NCBI RefSeq assembly: GCF_050749885.1 | Contig: NZ_JBOIUB010000001.1 | Coordinates: 1,202,697-1,266,696, forward strand | DNA: 64,000 bases | Direction of reading: 5' to 3' | From: Zooshikella sp050749885 | GTDB taxonomy: Bacteria; Pseudomonadota; Gammaproteobacteria; Pseudomonadales; Zooshikellaceae | Part shown: in pieces, positions 38,376 through 48,086 of the stretch | How positions within the stretch are numbered: position 1 is the stretch's first letter | How the letters are laid out: every line of letters begins with the position of its first letter | Notes under the pieces: generated by a model | Told to the model about the DNA's origin: nothing | Seen by the model: the letters and a program-made list of their open reading frames with translations, nothing else | The model's database searches: none | Made by a program: the position numbers and the translations under genes

Positions 38376-39764
38376 TTAACGCTCCCGTAATGCTTCTGAC
38401 TGATATTCTTGCAATGGGCTTAACAGGTATTCAATCACTCGGCGATCACCTGTTCTAATTTCAGCCGTAATACTCATCCCCGCACCCAGCTTAATCTCTT
38501 CACCATCAACATTGATAACATCTTTTTCCATTTCAATGCGCGCAGGAAAAACTAAACCAAGCTGCTCATGTTCAACAGCATCACGGGAAACATGCTTAAT
38601 TTTGCCTGAAATTGTTCCATACTTAGTGTAAGGAAAACTATCAATTTTAATTTCTACTGGCTGCCCTGCTACAATAAAACCAATATCTTTATTTAAAACC
38701 AATGCTTCAGCTTCTAACAACGCATTCTCAGGTACAATGACCAATAACTGCTGTGCAGGGCTAACAACTCCCCCAATGGTATGAATTTCCAGTTGCTGCA
38801 CAACACCATCAACAGGTGCTTTTAAGGTTTGTAAACGGTTTTTTTCAATCGCTTTAATACGTTCCTGAGTGTATTCTGCAACCCGCTTTTGCGCTTCATT
38901 GAGTTCCTGGCGATCTTCACGCGACCACTGTCTTACAGTCTGCTTACGTCGGTCTTTTATTGTCACTGCCGCAGCTTCAAGTTCTTTAACTTTATTGCTT
39001 AATACTTCAAGCTCACTACGTAATGACAGGGTTTCTTCTTCAAGTTCCAGCATCTGTAATCGAGGAAAGGCATCCCGCTCAACAAGCTTACGTTGTGCAG
39101 ATAAACGTTTTTCTTTGGTGCTTAATACTTTGCTCTGGCTAATAATTTCTGCTTTGGTTGAACTTAACTGCGCTTCGTTCTGGCTCAGTTCACTATCAAT
39201 AGTGGCCAATGCGGCATCTCGCTCATCAACCTGACTTTGTAATAAATGTCGTGCCTGCAGAACATAATGTTCAGGTGCATTAAACTCAGGTTTAAATGAA
39301 GTGACTGGATTTTCCTGCCGCAATGCTTGCCAACGTGCAATATCCACTTTTGCAAACTGTAGCTGTTCTGTTAAACGTTTTACATCTGCTGCTGCACCTG
39401 TTGGGTTTAGCTCAATTAGCACATCACCTTTTTTTACAAACTGACCATCTTGGACATGGATACCAATAACCTCAGCCGTTTCTATCGGTTGAATAACTTT
39501 AGTGCGACTACTGACAATTAATTTACCGGTAGCACTGGCGATAATATCGATACGGCCAATAATGGACCAAGCCAATGCAATAACGACTAAAGCACAAATT
39601 CCCAGTAAAAAGCCTCGCCCATATGGAGTGGGTGGACGTTCTGTGACCTCTAAATATGCAGGTAAAAAGTCATATTCATGGGCTTTACGTTTTTCTGGTT
39701 TTTGTTCTTTACGTTGTTGTCGCCATGCGGAAAGAGCGACTTTTAAATGCTGTTTGATGCTCAC
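38376..39764 (-). CDS. Type I secretion membrane-fusion protein, HlyD/RtxD-like
   Basis: A 462-residue periplasmic adaptor linking the inner-membrane ABC transporter to a TolC-type outer-membrane channel. A short cytosolic N-terminus leads to one membrane helix near 52-72, then a lipoyl-like half-motif (VIGIHVQDGQFVKKGDVL), a long coiled-coil hairpin (about 130-310), a second lipoyl half and a beta-barrel domain. The start is GTG with GGAG eight bases upstream. No TolC homologue gene is in the window. The copy of the TATACCC repeat at 39836-39961 separates it from the upstream ABC gene. Confidence 0.9.
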   Translation of the reverse strand: MSIKQHLKVALSAWRQQRKEQKPEKRKAHEYDFLPAYLEVTERPPTPYGRGFLLGICALVVIALAWSIIGRIDIIASATGKLIVSSRTKVIQPIETAEVIGIHVQDGQFVKKGDVLIELNPTGAAADVKRLTEQLQFAKVDIARWQALRQENPVTSFKPEFNAPEHYVLQARHLLQSQVDERDAALATIDSELSQNEAQLSSTKAEIISQSKVLSTKEKRLSAQRKLVERDAFPRLQMLELEEETLSLRSELEVLSNKVKELEAAAVTIKDRRKQTVRQWSREDRQELNEAQKRVAEYTQERIKAIEKNRLQTLKAPVDGVVQQLEIHTIGGVVSPAQQLLVIVPENALLEAEALVLNKDIGFIVAGQPVEIKIDSFPYTKYGTISGKIKHVSRDAVEHEQLGLVFPARIEMEKDVINVDGEEIKLGAGMSITAEIRTGDRRVIEYLLSPLQEYQSEALRER

Positions 39765-39835
39765 ATTACTACTCCAGAAGGGCTCAGTTTTCCCCCTTCA
39801 TGCATAAAATCTAATCGCTGTGGGTATACCCGTTT

Positions 39836-39961
39836 TATACCCTTCACGAATCATTTTTAGGGTTTGTTGTCTGCGTTCTTCACCCCAGTCACTTATTAAT
39901 ATAAGCTCCGGGGGCTTCATCGCTTGACGGCCGCCCCTAAAAACCCTTCGTTTTGGGTATA
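39836..39961. repeat. Dispersed palindromic repeat, copy B (short form)
   Basis: A 126-base element with ends TATACCCTTCACGAA and CGTTTTGGGTATA, and about 30-base imperfect terminal inverted repeats. It lies between the rtxB-like and rtxD-like genes and is inverted relative to copy C at 42350-42475. Confidence 0.85.
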
Positions 39962-39986
39962 TTTCAACTAAAAACAGCACTACGTG

Positions 39987-42146
39987 CTAAATCGTAATAC
40001 TATTTTCCTGCTCCATATTTTCCTGTTGAGCCCACAGACGAGCATATAGCCCTTCTTGCGCCAATAACTGTTCATGCTGACCCATTTCCACAATTTGCCC
40101 GTCAGCTAAGGCAATTATGCGATCACACTCTCTTACCGTAGACAAACGATGGGCAATCACAATAACAGTACGACCACGACAAATGTCGCGCATATTTCGT
40201 TGGATAATTTCCTGGGAAACATCATCTAATGCACTGGTAGCTTCATCAAAAATCAGTAACGCAGGATCCGTTAATAATGCTCTGGCAATGGCAATGCGTT
40301 GACGTTGCCCGCCCGATAATGAACTTCCACCTTCAGCAATGACGGTGTCATAACCATCAGGCAACTCTAAAACAAAGTCATGCGCACCAGCCAACTTCGC
40401 AGCAGCAATAATTTCGTCTAAAGGTGCAGCAGGGTTTGATAAAGCAATGTTATCGCGTACAGATCGATTAAATAGATAGTTTTCTTGTAAAACGACACCA
40501 ATCTGCTGTCGCAAACTAGAAGGTTCAAGCTGGGCTACACTCGCCCCATCAATAAAAATATCACCTTGCTGTGGTAAATATAAACGCTGAATAAGTTTAG
40601 TTAATGTACTTTTTCCTGACCCTGATGGACCAATAACACCAATCACCTCACCAGGCTTAATCATTAAATTAATGCCTTTTAAAACAGGGGGTAAATCAGG
40701 TCGATAACTAAACATCAGGTTCCGTATTAACACCGAACCTCTTACACGCTGAACTAACTCCTTTTGACCTTGTTGTTGTTCCATCGGTGTATTCAACACA
40801 TCACCTAACCGGTCAACAGAGACTCTAGCCTGTACAAACTGCTGCCATAACTCGGCTAAGCGAATTACTGGTTGGCTGACATGGTTCGCCATCATATTAA
40901 ACGCAATTAATTGGCCTATGGATAACTCAAGACCTATAACCATCCTCGCCCCAAACCAAAGTACCAATGCCATCGTGACTTTTTGTATTAACATGACACC
41001 ATGAGAGGTAAAACTTTGTAACTGCTGAGTACGGTAGTTTGCATCAACAAAATCTTGTGTCTGACCTTCCCAACGCTGTTGCATTTGCGGCTCAACGGCT
41101 AAGCTTTTAACAGTTTCGGCCCCCGATACCGTTTCCGTTAAAAAAGCATTATTTAATGCACCGTATTGAAACTGTGCTTCAATACGTTTTTGCATAGGAT
41201 TTGTCACTAAATAGGAAAGCAATAAGTAAATTGGAACAGACGCTAACACGATCCCTGTTAAAAATGGCGAGTAATAATACATCACCGCAAAAAATACAAA
41301 GGTAAACGCTAAGTCTACGATCAGCGTCATGCCAGCCCCTGTAATAAACTCGCGGACAGTGGATAATTCCCGAATGCGCATGACAGTAACACCCACACTG
41401 CGTGCTTTAAAATACAGCAAGGGTAGGCGCATTAAATGATTAAATAATTTTGAACCCAGATGAATATCAATACGATTGGTGGTGTGAGCAAAAAGGTATT
41501 CCCTTAATCCCTTTAATACTACCTCCATAATACCCACAATAATTAAAGCGATTACTAATACATCCAGCGTGGATCGGCTCTGATGGACCAATACCTTATC
41601 CATCACTACCTGAAAGCCAAGTGGTGCTAATAAGGCTAATATCTGTAAAAAAACAGAGGCCAGTAACACTTCACCCAAGAGCCGCCTAAAGCGCACAAAC
41701 TCTGGAATAAACCAGGTAATATCAAAACGTCGCGTTGCGCCTGCCTGACGTTTTTCTCCCGAAACAGAAATAGTTTTTCCCGCCCAAATTTCCGCTAATT
41801 TATCCACAGAAATTATTTCTGGCTGGGGTTTATCAGGGTGTTGAATCAGAGCTTTACCATCAGCAATTTTAGCTAAAACATAATAATCGCCTTCTTTTGA
41901 GGCAAATGCTAATGGCAACTGATCTTGAGAGAGTTTTTTGTATTCACACTTGGCCACTTTCACTTTCAATTTTAGCGCTTTAGCAAATGCTTTTGCTGCT
42001 GTTTCCAAGCGCTGATTTTGAAACTGCTGTTTAAGTTCATTGGCTTGTTCTGTATTCGTAATTTCTTGAAACAACAAGCCCAGTGTGGTTATACAACCTA
42101 ATGCTGTACTAACGTCCCGCGGTAGCGAGGTTGATTGCTCAGTCAT
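39987..42146 (-). CDS. Type I secretion ABC transporter, RtxB-like
   Basis: A 719-residue HlyB-family exporter. It has an N-terminal C39-like domain (about 1-130) lacking the protease Cys/His set, a six-helix membrane domain (about 160-440), and an ATPase domain with GPSGSGKST, LSGGQRQR, LLIFDEATS and AHR. It is clearly paralogous to the ABC gene at 36195 but well diverged, consistent with a heterodimeric ATPase as in MARTX systems. It stands first in the operon and is bracketed by two inverted repeat copies, at 39836 and 42350. An RTX-protein remnant lies upstream. Confidence 0.88.
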   Translation of the reverse strand: MTEQSTSLPRDVSTALGCITTLGLLFQEITNTEQANELKQQFQNQRLETAAKAFAKALKLKVKVAKCEYKKLSQDQLPLAFASKEGDYYVLAKIADGKALIQHPDKPQPEIISVDKLAEIWAGKTISVSGEKRQAGATRRFDITWFIPEFVRFRRLLGEVLLASVFLQILALLAPLGFQVVMDKVLVHQSRSTLDVLVIALIIVGIMEVVLKGLREYLFAHTTNRIDIHLGSKLFNHLMRLPLLYFKARSVGVTVMRIRELSTVREFITGAGMTLIVDLAFTFVFFAVMYYYSPFLTGIVLASVPIYLLLSYLVTNPMQKRIEAQFQYGALNNAFLTETVSGAETVKSLAVEPQMQQRWEGQTQDFVDANYRTQQLQSFTSHGVMLIQKVTMALVLWFGARMVIGLELSIGQLIAFNMMANHVSQPVIRLAELWQQFVQARVSVDRLGDVLNTPMEQQQGQKELVQRVRGSVLIRNLMFSYRPDLPPVLKGINLMIKPGEVIGVIGPSGSGKSTLTKLIQRLYLPQQGDIFIDGASVAQLEPSSLRQQIGVVLQENYLFNRSVRDNIALSNPAAPLDEIIAAAKLAGAHDFVLELPDGYDTVIAEGGSSLSGGQRQRIAIARALLTDPALLIFDEATSALDDVSQEIIQRNMRDICRGRTVIVIAHRLSTVRECDRIIALADGQIVEMGQHEQLLAQEGLYARLWAQQENMEQENSITI

Positions 42147-42349
42147 TGACTACCTTATTTAACTGCAAATTTATCCTCACAAATATTTTTAAAATTCACT
42201 AAGGATAAAAACCATCACTGTATATTGTGTAAATCTATTTTCCCGATACCAATACAATTCCTTTGCTTTACATCGTTGGTAAGACCCAACCAAACAGGAT
42301 TACCAATTCAAACTCATTTAAAAATATGGTCGCTTCCAAGCTGCTATTG

Positions 42350-42475
42350 TATACCCATTGCGAAGGGATTTAGGAGAGGCCATCAAGCGATGAAGCCCCA
42401 GGAGCTTATAAATAATAAGTGACTGGGGTGAAGAGCGCTGACAGCAAACCCTGAAAATGATTCGCAAAGGGTATA
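42350..42475. repeat. Dispersed palindromic repeat, copy C (short form, inverted)
   Basis: A 126-base element reading TATACCCATTGCGAAGGG at one end and GATTCGCAAAGGGTATA at the other. Its reverse complement aligns with copy B with about 14 substitutions and two one-base indels by hand. It makes up much of the 470-base gap 42147-42616 upstream of the rtxB-like gene. The rest of that gap shows nothing but an inverted repeat at 42585-42619. Confidence 0.85.
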
Positions 42476-42584
42476 GTTTAAGGCAGAACATAATACCGGA
42501 GTTAAAGAAACAGCACCAGCCGTTGCTTATCCCCTCAATGAAGGAGGTAATCCCACCACAAGTTAAATCACTTACCGTGAGAAA

Positions 42585-42619
42585 AAACTAAACGTCTAGT
42601 GACTTTTCTTTAGTTTTTA
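42585..42619 (-). terminator. Possible terminator at the end of the RTX remnant
   Basis: AAAAACTAAA and TTTAGTTTTT form 10-base A/T-rich arms around a 15-base loop. It overlaps the last codon of the RTX remnant. The stem is weak because it has little GC. Confidence 0.4.
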
Positions 42620-43372
42620 CTGATGCGAGCTGGTTAATACCAAGCGATCATTTGATGTAACCAGTGAGCCAGATGTTGCTTCACCCGCTACTCCATCGGT
42701 CATTCTCGCCATGGTACTAATCAACCCATTGACACTACTGGCGGGCTGAACATCCGCTGCGGCAACAGACGCACCACATCGGTCAGCATCCCCTCAAGTC
42801 GTGATGAGGGAATCACATAGCCACCATCGCCGGGTTGGATGTAACTGATAGCTTTTTCACCACCGGTAAAGTGTCCAGTAACGGTCAACTTTTGCTGCAA
42901 GTCGTTATCCACCAGCATCACCAGATCGTCAACATTGCGGTGATAGCTGATTCGCTCACGGTCGATATCGATAAAGAACACCCAATCGGTACCGCCTCCT
43001 GTATTGTCAATAACGTCCTGACCACCTTGGGCATGGTAATAATAGTGATCATCACCCACGCCACCCTGTAAGGTATCGTTACCGGCAAAGCCAGCCAGCA
43101 CATCGTTACCGGCACCACCGATCAGGGTATCGTTGCCATCATCCCCATTCATGCGACCATTACCGCCCTGAATAAAGTCATCACCATCGCCACCCAGCAG
43201 GATATCATCGCCGCCCATGCCAAACAGGGTATCATCACCGGCCAGACCACGAATCAAGTTACGGTTGTTACGGCCTACGGTTGGATATAGCTAATCGCCA
43301 GATCACCACCAGTAAAGTGCCCTGTAACAGTGAGTTTCTGCTGTAGATCGTTATCCACCAACAAGCAGTTTG
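42617..43372 (-). pseudogene. C-terminal remnant of an RTX-type protein
   Basis: The remnant keeps the glycine/aspartate nonapeptide repeats of a calcium-binding RTX domain (GGDGDDFIQGG, GGAGNDVLAG and others), then a beta-rich segment and a C-terminal tail. It is broken. Upstream of the intact repeats a frame change follows ISYIQP. Near 42765 another shift separates LTDVVRLLPQ from the tail DVQPASSVNGLIS, which ends at 42617. The N-terminal part is missing. A segment reading VDNDLQQKLTVTGHFTGG occurs twice, once on each side of the RTX repeats. It lies upstream of and in line with the rtxBDE-like operon and was probably once a substrate of it. Confidence 0.8.
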
Positions 43373-43960
43373 ATCTTTTGTATAAAAATATATCCAGTTA
43401 AATACCTATATAAATAAAAATTAATCCCTATTAAAATATCTTAACCACCCATTCATTTTAGCTATACATTTTAACTTATATTTTGCAAGCCCTATTAAAT
43501 AGTAATTTAACAACAATAACACCGATAATAATCACTAAATAAAAGAGACAATTTATTTATGTAAATTTACCAAAAAAATATAATACACTCTTACAACACT
43601 TTTTTCTTATATATGCCTCACATCAAATTCTCTCAAAATGCAACAAAAATAAGTGGTTTTTGGCTACTTTTTCTGATAATTATTAGTTACTTAGCTGTTA
43701 CCACAATAGTACCATGGATCAGTTTTTATTTATTTTATAGCGATAAAAATATAAATATACCTGAATATCAATAAACTGCATTATTGATAAGTAATTACTA
43801 ATAAAATAACAAGTTACACAATTTTAAACTATGCCATCAAGAGTAAATCTAAGACTGCTTATATAAACAAATATAAAAGCAATAATCTTAGTTATTCAAA
43901 TAATAAGAACAGGGAATTCACATCATTAAATTATGTGCTTAAATATGAGGGTTTGATGTA
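43373..43960. other. Very AT-rich intergenic region
   Basis: A 588-base gap. The only open frame worth noting is a 53-codon one at 43613-43774 with a hydrophobic stretch but no ribosome site. I see no repeat copy or terminator. It separates the RTX remnant from the 755-residue gene and probably holds that gene's promoter. Confidence 0.5.
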
Positions 43961-46228
43961 ATGAAACCGATACCAAAAATTCCCTATTTAGGGTTGTACT
44001 TTACTTTTCTATTACTCTTGCTGGCAGGGCATTCAAGTGCAAGTCGATACCCAATTTATAATGTCTATTTAATCAATAATACAGAGTATAATATTCGTGT
44101 AGAAACAGAAGATGGGCATGCCGTTAAGGTTCCCCCAGGTAATGATTCAGGAGAAGCCTACATTTCTCCTTGTGATTTTTCCCAAATATTTAATGCAAAA
44201 CATGTTTACCAACTGCCGCAAGAAGATAGAGCCATTAGAACACGCTTTGGCATTAGTGACCAAGGGAACACTCCTTATATGGAGCTGTTAACCAACCCCT
44301 TACAAAATAAGTTTAAAGTAGAAAAACGTCCTTCTACTTATGACAACCTTACTGAGGATGTATCTGGATGGGTCGATATTGATGCTCAGCAAAAGTTAAA
44401 TGCTGGTTTAATTAATAGTGTTTGGCTTGCTAAAAAGCATGATGTGAATGCTAAAGGGTATAACAAAATCTATGCTCGTGTCGCTATGTTACCCATGAGT
44501 CCTGGTGCTGGATATCGCTTATTTGTTGCACTCGTTCAAGCCAAGGATGACTTGGATAGCTTTTATGGTTATGCGAATGGACTTGGTGCACATCATTTTG
44601 GACGTTGGATTCGTGAAGTAAGACTAATCAATAACACTGACTATGATCTTATGATAAAAAAGGTCAAAGAAACACCAGATTATTATGAAGAGCAAAAAAT
44701 CTGGATGCGTGGAAAAAATAGCAATCAGTTGCACCCTTGTAATTTATACAAAGGCGATAAGCTTGAAGACTTTTCCACTGATGATGAAAGCACATTCAAA
44801 TACGAAATAGGCTTTATTTCTGAGTCAACGCCTGCGACAGGTACAATATCAACGATAGATGTTTCAGTCGACCTTAAGGACGAACGATATAAGTTAGATA
44901 AATCTGAGTACACATACCTTGAAAGGTCTCTTGCAGATAAAACCAGTACGCCCATAACAAATTGGGTTGATTCCTCTTTCCGCCAACGAGCGCTTTATAG
45001 TCATTGGACACCTAAACACCACGAATTTGGCAAGCAACAAGTTAGCGTTCATTTAGCTGTGTTGTCAGATGTCATGTACATTATTTTATCTCAACAACAA
45101 CTTGACGCTGATGACAATAACCCCAATTCAATGGACGATAAACAGGAAGTCGTGTTTAAAGGTGTTCGCTGGTATAACAAAGGTGGTGGCATCGTACATG
45201 AAACGCCTCAAAGCTGGATTGCACGTGGCGCTATGGAGTATGTATACGACGAGTCTCGGTCTGATAAGCGCGTAAAAGAAGCACGGTTTTTCACCGAAAA
45301 TAACGGAATTGATTCAATTAGCACTTCAGCACTAAGAAAATGGAACTTTATCTATAACAACCAGGGTGTTTTAGAACGTGCTATTTATACCGTATCCAGC
45401 ATCAACACGATGTATCTTGATCTTTACTATGACGATCCGCATCAACGTAGTGGCCTCGAGTCAAAAGATTTAGATAAGCAACTTTATCCGACACGTGTCG
45501 TTAGATTTGAGTGTTCAGATGCAGCATGTCGTAACAGGGCACGCATTCCGTATAATCAGCTCCCCAGTCTTGCAAGTGCAAGTAAGCAGCAAAATGGCTC
45601 TTATGGTGTCAAAATTAACCGGTCAGAAGGCTACCCATACTTACTATCCTGGTACACTATCAGTTATAACTATGGCAGTGATAAATACGGTTATGTTAAT
45701 AATCCACAGCAAGAACGTATTACTAAGTACGACTTTTATCAAAACTGGTATGCAGGTGATATGTCTGAGTCCCATGCTATTGCACCAGGCTACATTCAGT
45801 TTGTTCGTGGTGAAGGTAACTTGCTTAAAGCCAAAAAAGTCTTTTCAAAAAATGCAACCGTAAGTACAGGTTATCCACAGACCCAACAGGATAACTTTAC
45901 GTTCAAGCAATACCAAGGGAAAAACTTTTTACATGAAATCAATGTAGATTGGTGGGTTAACGATGCTGACACCACTAAAGTAACCAACCTAGTACAAGTG
46001 AAACCTATTTATATGCCTGAACCGTCCACTTTAACTAACAGTGATTTTCGATTTAGAGATGTTCATCCTATTGGTGAAATTATGCCTATTCACGATATGT
46101 GGATGACCGAAAGAGAGGCTTCATTAACCACTATTGATGATAGTTCACCGTCAGATGACACTGAAAGTGAAGATGGAGACTCATTAAGCGACCAGTTTAT
46201 CAATGTCATTAAAGAAATAATGGATTAG
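43961..46228 (+). CDS. Secreted protein of unknown family with an internal duplication
   Basis: I do not recognise this 755-residue protein. It has a signal peptide (hydrophobic run near 10-25, then GHSSAS). Two related modules follow, at about 34-217 and 218-396. Each opens with a LINNTxYxxxI strand, carries an xPC cysteine motif (SPCDF and HPCNL), and later has a W(V)D segment followed by a beta-rich region. From about 397 a different domain starts (FKGVRWYNKGGG), rich in Tyr, Asn and Asp. The tail is acidic (SSPSDDTESEDGDS). There is no membrane anchor. The layout suggests an extracellular or periplasmic beta-sandwich protein. Its stop is 380 bases from a binding-protein gene. Confidence 0.75.
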   Translation: MKPIPKIPYLGLYFTFLLLLLAGHSSASRYPIYNVYLINNTEYNIRVETEDGHAVKVPPGNDSGEAYISPCDFSQIFNAKHVYQLPQEDRAIRTRFGISDQGNTPYMELLTNPLQNKFKVEKRPSTYDNLTEDVSGWVDIDAQQKLNAGLINSVWLAKKHDVNAKGYNKIYARVAMLPMSPGAGYRLFVALVQAKDDLDSFYGYANGLGAHHFGRWIREVRLINNTDYDLMIKKVKETPDYYEEQKIWMRGKNSNQLHPCNLYKGDKLEDFSTDDESTFKYEIGFISESTPATGTISTIDVSVDLKDERYKLDKSEYTYLERSLADKTSTPITNWVDSSFRQRALYSHWTPKHHEFGKQQVSVHLAVLSDVMYIILSQQQLDADDNNPNSMDDKQEVVFKGVRWYNKGGGIVHETPQSWIARGAMEYVYDESRSDKRVKEARFFTENNGIDSISTSALRKWNFIYNNQGVLERAIYTVSSINTMYLDLYYDDPHQRSGLESKDLDKQLYPTRVVRFECSDAACRNRARIPYNQLPSLASASKQQNGSYGVKINRSEGYPYLLSWYTISYNYGSDKYGYVNNPQQERITKYDFYQNWYAGDMSESHAIAPGYIQFVRGEGNLLKAKKVFSKNATVSTGYPQTQQDNFTFKQYQGKNFLHEINVDWWVNDADTTKVTNLVQVKPIYMPEPSTLTNSDFRFRDVHPIGEIMPIHDMWMTEREASLTTIDDSSPSDDTESEDGDSLSDQFINVIKEIMD

Positions 46229-46608
46229 TAGGTAAGCAATAAATAGAGATAACCTTTAATAGCTTTAGTTAGAGGTTAACTCTTATTATATCTCTTGAAT
46301 AATATTCACTGAATAAAGTAGTTAACATAGACTTTATATCGAACGTTTGTATTTCTCCCCACCCCAACTAAAAGACCAACGTACGACTTTTTAACATTTT
46401 TTATTTGATACACCACTCATTATTGATAAATATCTTATTGCTGATAAAATTGCTCAACTTTTAGGTGGGGTACTCACTAAAAGTGTTATACAGGCCATTG
46501 ATCATAATACACCTTCATATCGTCATAGGATGACTTCATCAGTGTTTATGTAAAGCAGGTATAGATTCCAAAAGCCACATCTTAAGTCACTTCTAATCGG
46601 TTACAATA
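46229..46608. other. Intergenic region between unknown secreted gene and binding-protein gene
   Basis: This 380-base gap is AT-rich with small inverted repeats just after 46228. An open stretch of about 50 codons without a start codon (containing DKIAQLLGGVLTKS) ends near 46550. I do not recognise it; it may be a gene remnant or chance. Confidence 0.35.
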
Positions 46609-47376
46609 ATGTTGTTACGTACGTTTATTACTACTTTAATGTGTTTATCCCTCAGCCAGGTTGTTCAAGCGAAAGAACCTGAATTCGACTTGGTCACGGA
46701 GAACTTACCTCCTTTTAACTACAGTGTTAGAAATAAGAGTTTCGAACATAAGCAAGAAAATATTAAGGGTATTTCTGTTGAAATAATTAGTGAGTTATTT
46801 AAACGTACAGATCTCAACTATTCTCTTAAGTTAAGACAATGGAATCTGGCTTACTCATACGCACAACGTAAACCCTACCGAGGTGTTTTTGGCACTGTAA
46901 AAACTAAGGAAAGAGCAGACTCATTCCAATGGGTTGGTCCATTACTCGAAAATAATTGGGTTGTTTTTGCAAAAAATGACTTTAAAGGAAAAATAACACA
47001 CGAACATCAACTAAAAAAATATGAAATTGGTGGCTATAAAGGCGATATACGTGTTATCTATTTAAAATCGAAGGGCTTTAATGTTACAGCTATCAGTAAT
47101 GACCGCTATAACCCTCAACTCTTGGATAATGGGTTAATCGATTTATGGGTATCTGGCAGCTTTTCAGGCCCCTATCTCGCCAAGTTATCAAACATTAATG
47201 TGAAACCTGTTTATACTCTGCGCAAAGCATCTGTATACCTGGCGATGAATAAAGACACACCTAAAAAATACATTGATACTTTAAACGCTGAACTTAAAAA
47301 TATGCATGACGATGGTTTCATTAAACGAGTCATGTCTTCTCATAAAGAGGAACTCACTGCTTCCTTGAAGAAATAA
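46609..47376 (+). CDS. Periplasmic solute-binding protein, family 3 type
   Basis: A 255-residue protein with a signal peptide (MLLRTFITTLMCLSLSQVVQA). The SBP_bac_3 pattern is clear: FDLVTENLPPFNY, then GISVEIISELFKR, RQWNLAYSYAQRK, and a TKERADSFQWVGPL segment that matches the ligand-site region of amino-acid-type binding proteins. No permease or ATPase is nearby. It is another orphan of the group at 10885 and 18554, but not a close copy of either. Confidence 0.82.
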   Translation: MLLRTFITTLMCLSLSQVVQAKEPEFDLVTENLPPFNYSVRNKSFEHKQENIKGISVEIISELFKRTDLNYSLKLRQWNLAYSYAQRKPYRGVFGTVKTKERADSFQWVGPLLENNWVVFAKNDFKGKITHEHQLKKYEIGGYKGDIRVIYLKSKGFNVTAISNDRYNPQLLDNGLIDLWVSGSFSGPYLAKLSNINVKPVYTLRKASVYLAMNKDTPKKYIDTLNAELKNMHDDGFIKRVMSSHKEELTASLKK

Positions 47377-47441
47377 CAGACCAGAAGTCCACTCAAAATT
47401 AAATAGTACAAAATAAGCTACAATTTTAACTCAATATAAAT

Positions 47442-47485
47442 AGGGTGATTTAAAATGGTCAAGGATGTCCTTTTTAAATCATCCT
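47442..47485. terminator. Long hairpin, possible terminator of the 46609 gene
   Basis: Arms AGGGTGATTTAAAA and TTTTAAATCATCCT pair over 14 bases with one G-T wobble around a 16-base loop. The hairpin is 66 bases after the stop. The right arm begins with a T-run, but none follows the hairpin, so termination is only possible. Confidence 0.4.
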
Positions 47486-47534
47486 ATCCCTCCGTACACA
47501 AATAAAACCAGATCAATTTATCTTCGCGAAGTCT

Positions 47535-47570
47535 ATTGATTATTAATTCACATTTAATGTGCTAATCAAT
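47535..47570. repeat. Compound inverted repeat
   Basis: ATTGATTA and TAATCAAT form perfect outer arms. Inside them CACATT-T-AATGTG forms a second palindrome. Part of it recurs as a direct copy at 47905-47922. Confidence 0.5.
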
Positions 47571-48086
47571 ACATCAAGTTAAAAATCATCTAATCAGTAC
47601 ATATATTATGTACTTTTATCAACTATTTTATAGAGATAATTTGCTTAAATATTGTTATCTAATTCGCTAACTACTGATTTTATCAAACTACATAAAACTA
47701 TTGTGATTAACCCCTTTTTTTAACTTTCACTTTTCTGTTTAAATTGGTTAACAGTTGAAAACAGGAGTCATGGTTTATTTTAAGACACCTTAATTAAACC
47801 ATTTTATGGACAGAATCACGGAATATAGCTAAGGAAAGAAGACAGGTAATTACTGTTTTAACAATATAGGCATCAAAGGTTTAGTTATGCCTAGCACCAA
47901 GCAGTTGATTATTAGTTCACATGTATTTTCATAAACAATCACAGATTGAAGAACTAAAACAAACTGCATGCTTCTAGTCAGCAAACTATGCGCTGTACAT
48001 CAGAATGATGTGTTTATTTTTGCTATACCAGCAACAAAATTAACACCAAATTTATAGAACCAGTTAAAATATCCAGGTTTTTTTAC

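Larger units (their letters stand above)
47377..48086. other. Long intergenic region with inverted and direct repeats
   Basis: This 710-base gap has no convincing gene. It contains a long hairpin at 47442-47485, a compound inverted repeat at 47535-47570, and a second copy of the motif TTGATTATTARTTCACAT at 47905. These may be control sites for the lipoprotein gene at 48087. Confidence 0.5.

Noticed and set aside
42540..42560. AAGGAGGTAATCCCACCAC, similar to the complement of the 16S rRNA 3' end
   Set aside because: The similarity stops after about a dozen bases, there are mismatches, and no rRNA sequence flanks it.
43613..43774. A 53-codon frame with one hydrophobic stretch
   Set aside because: There is no ribosome site and the region is very AT-rich; a short hydrophobic product is expected by chance.
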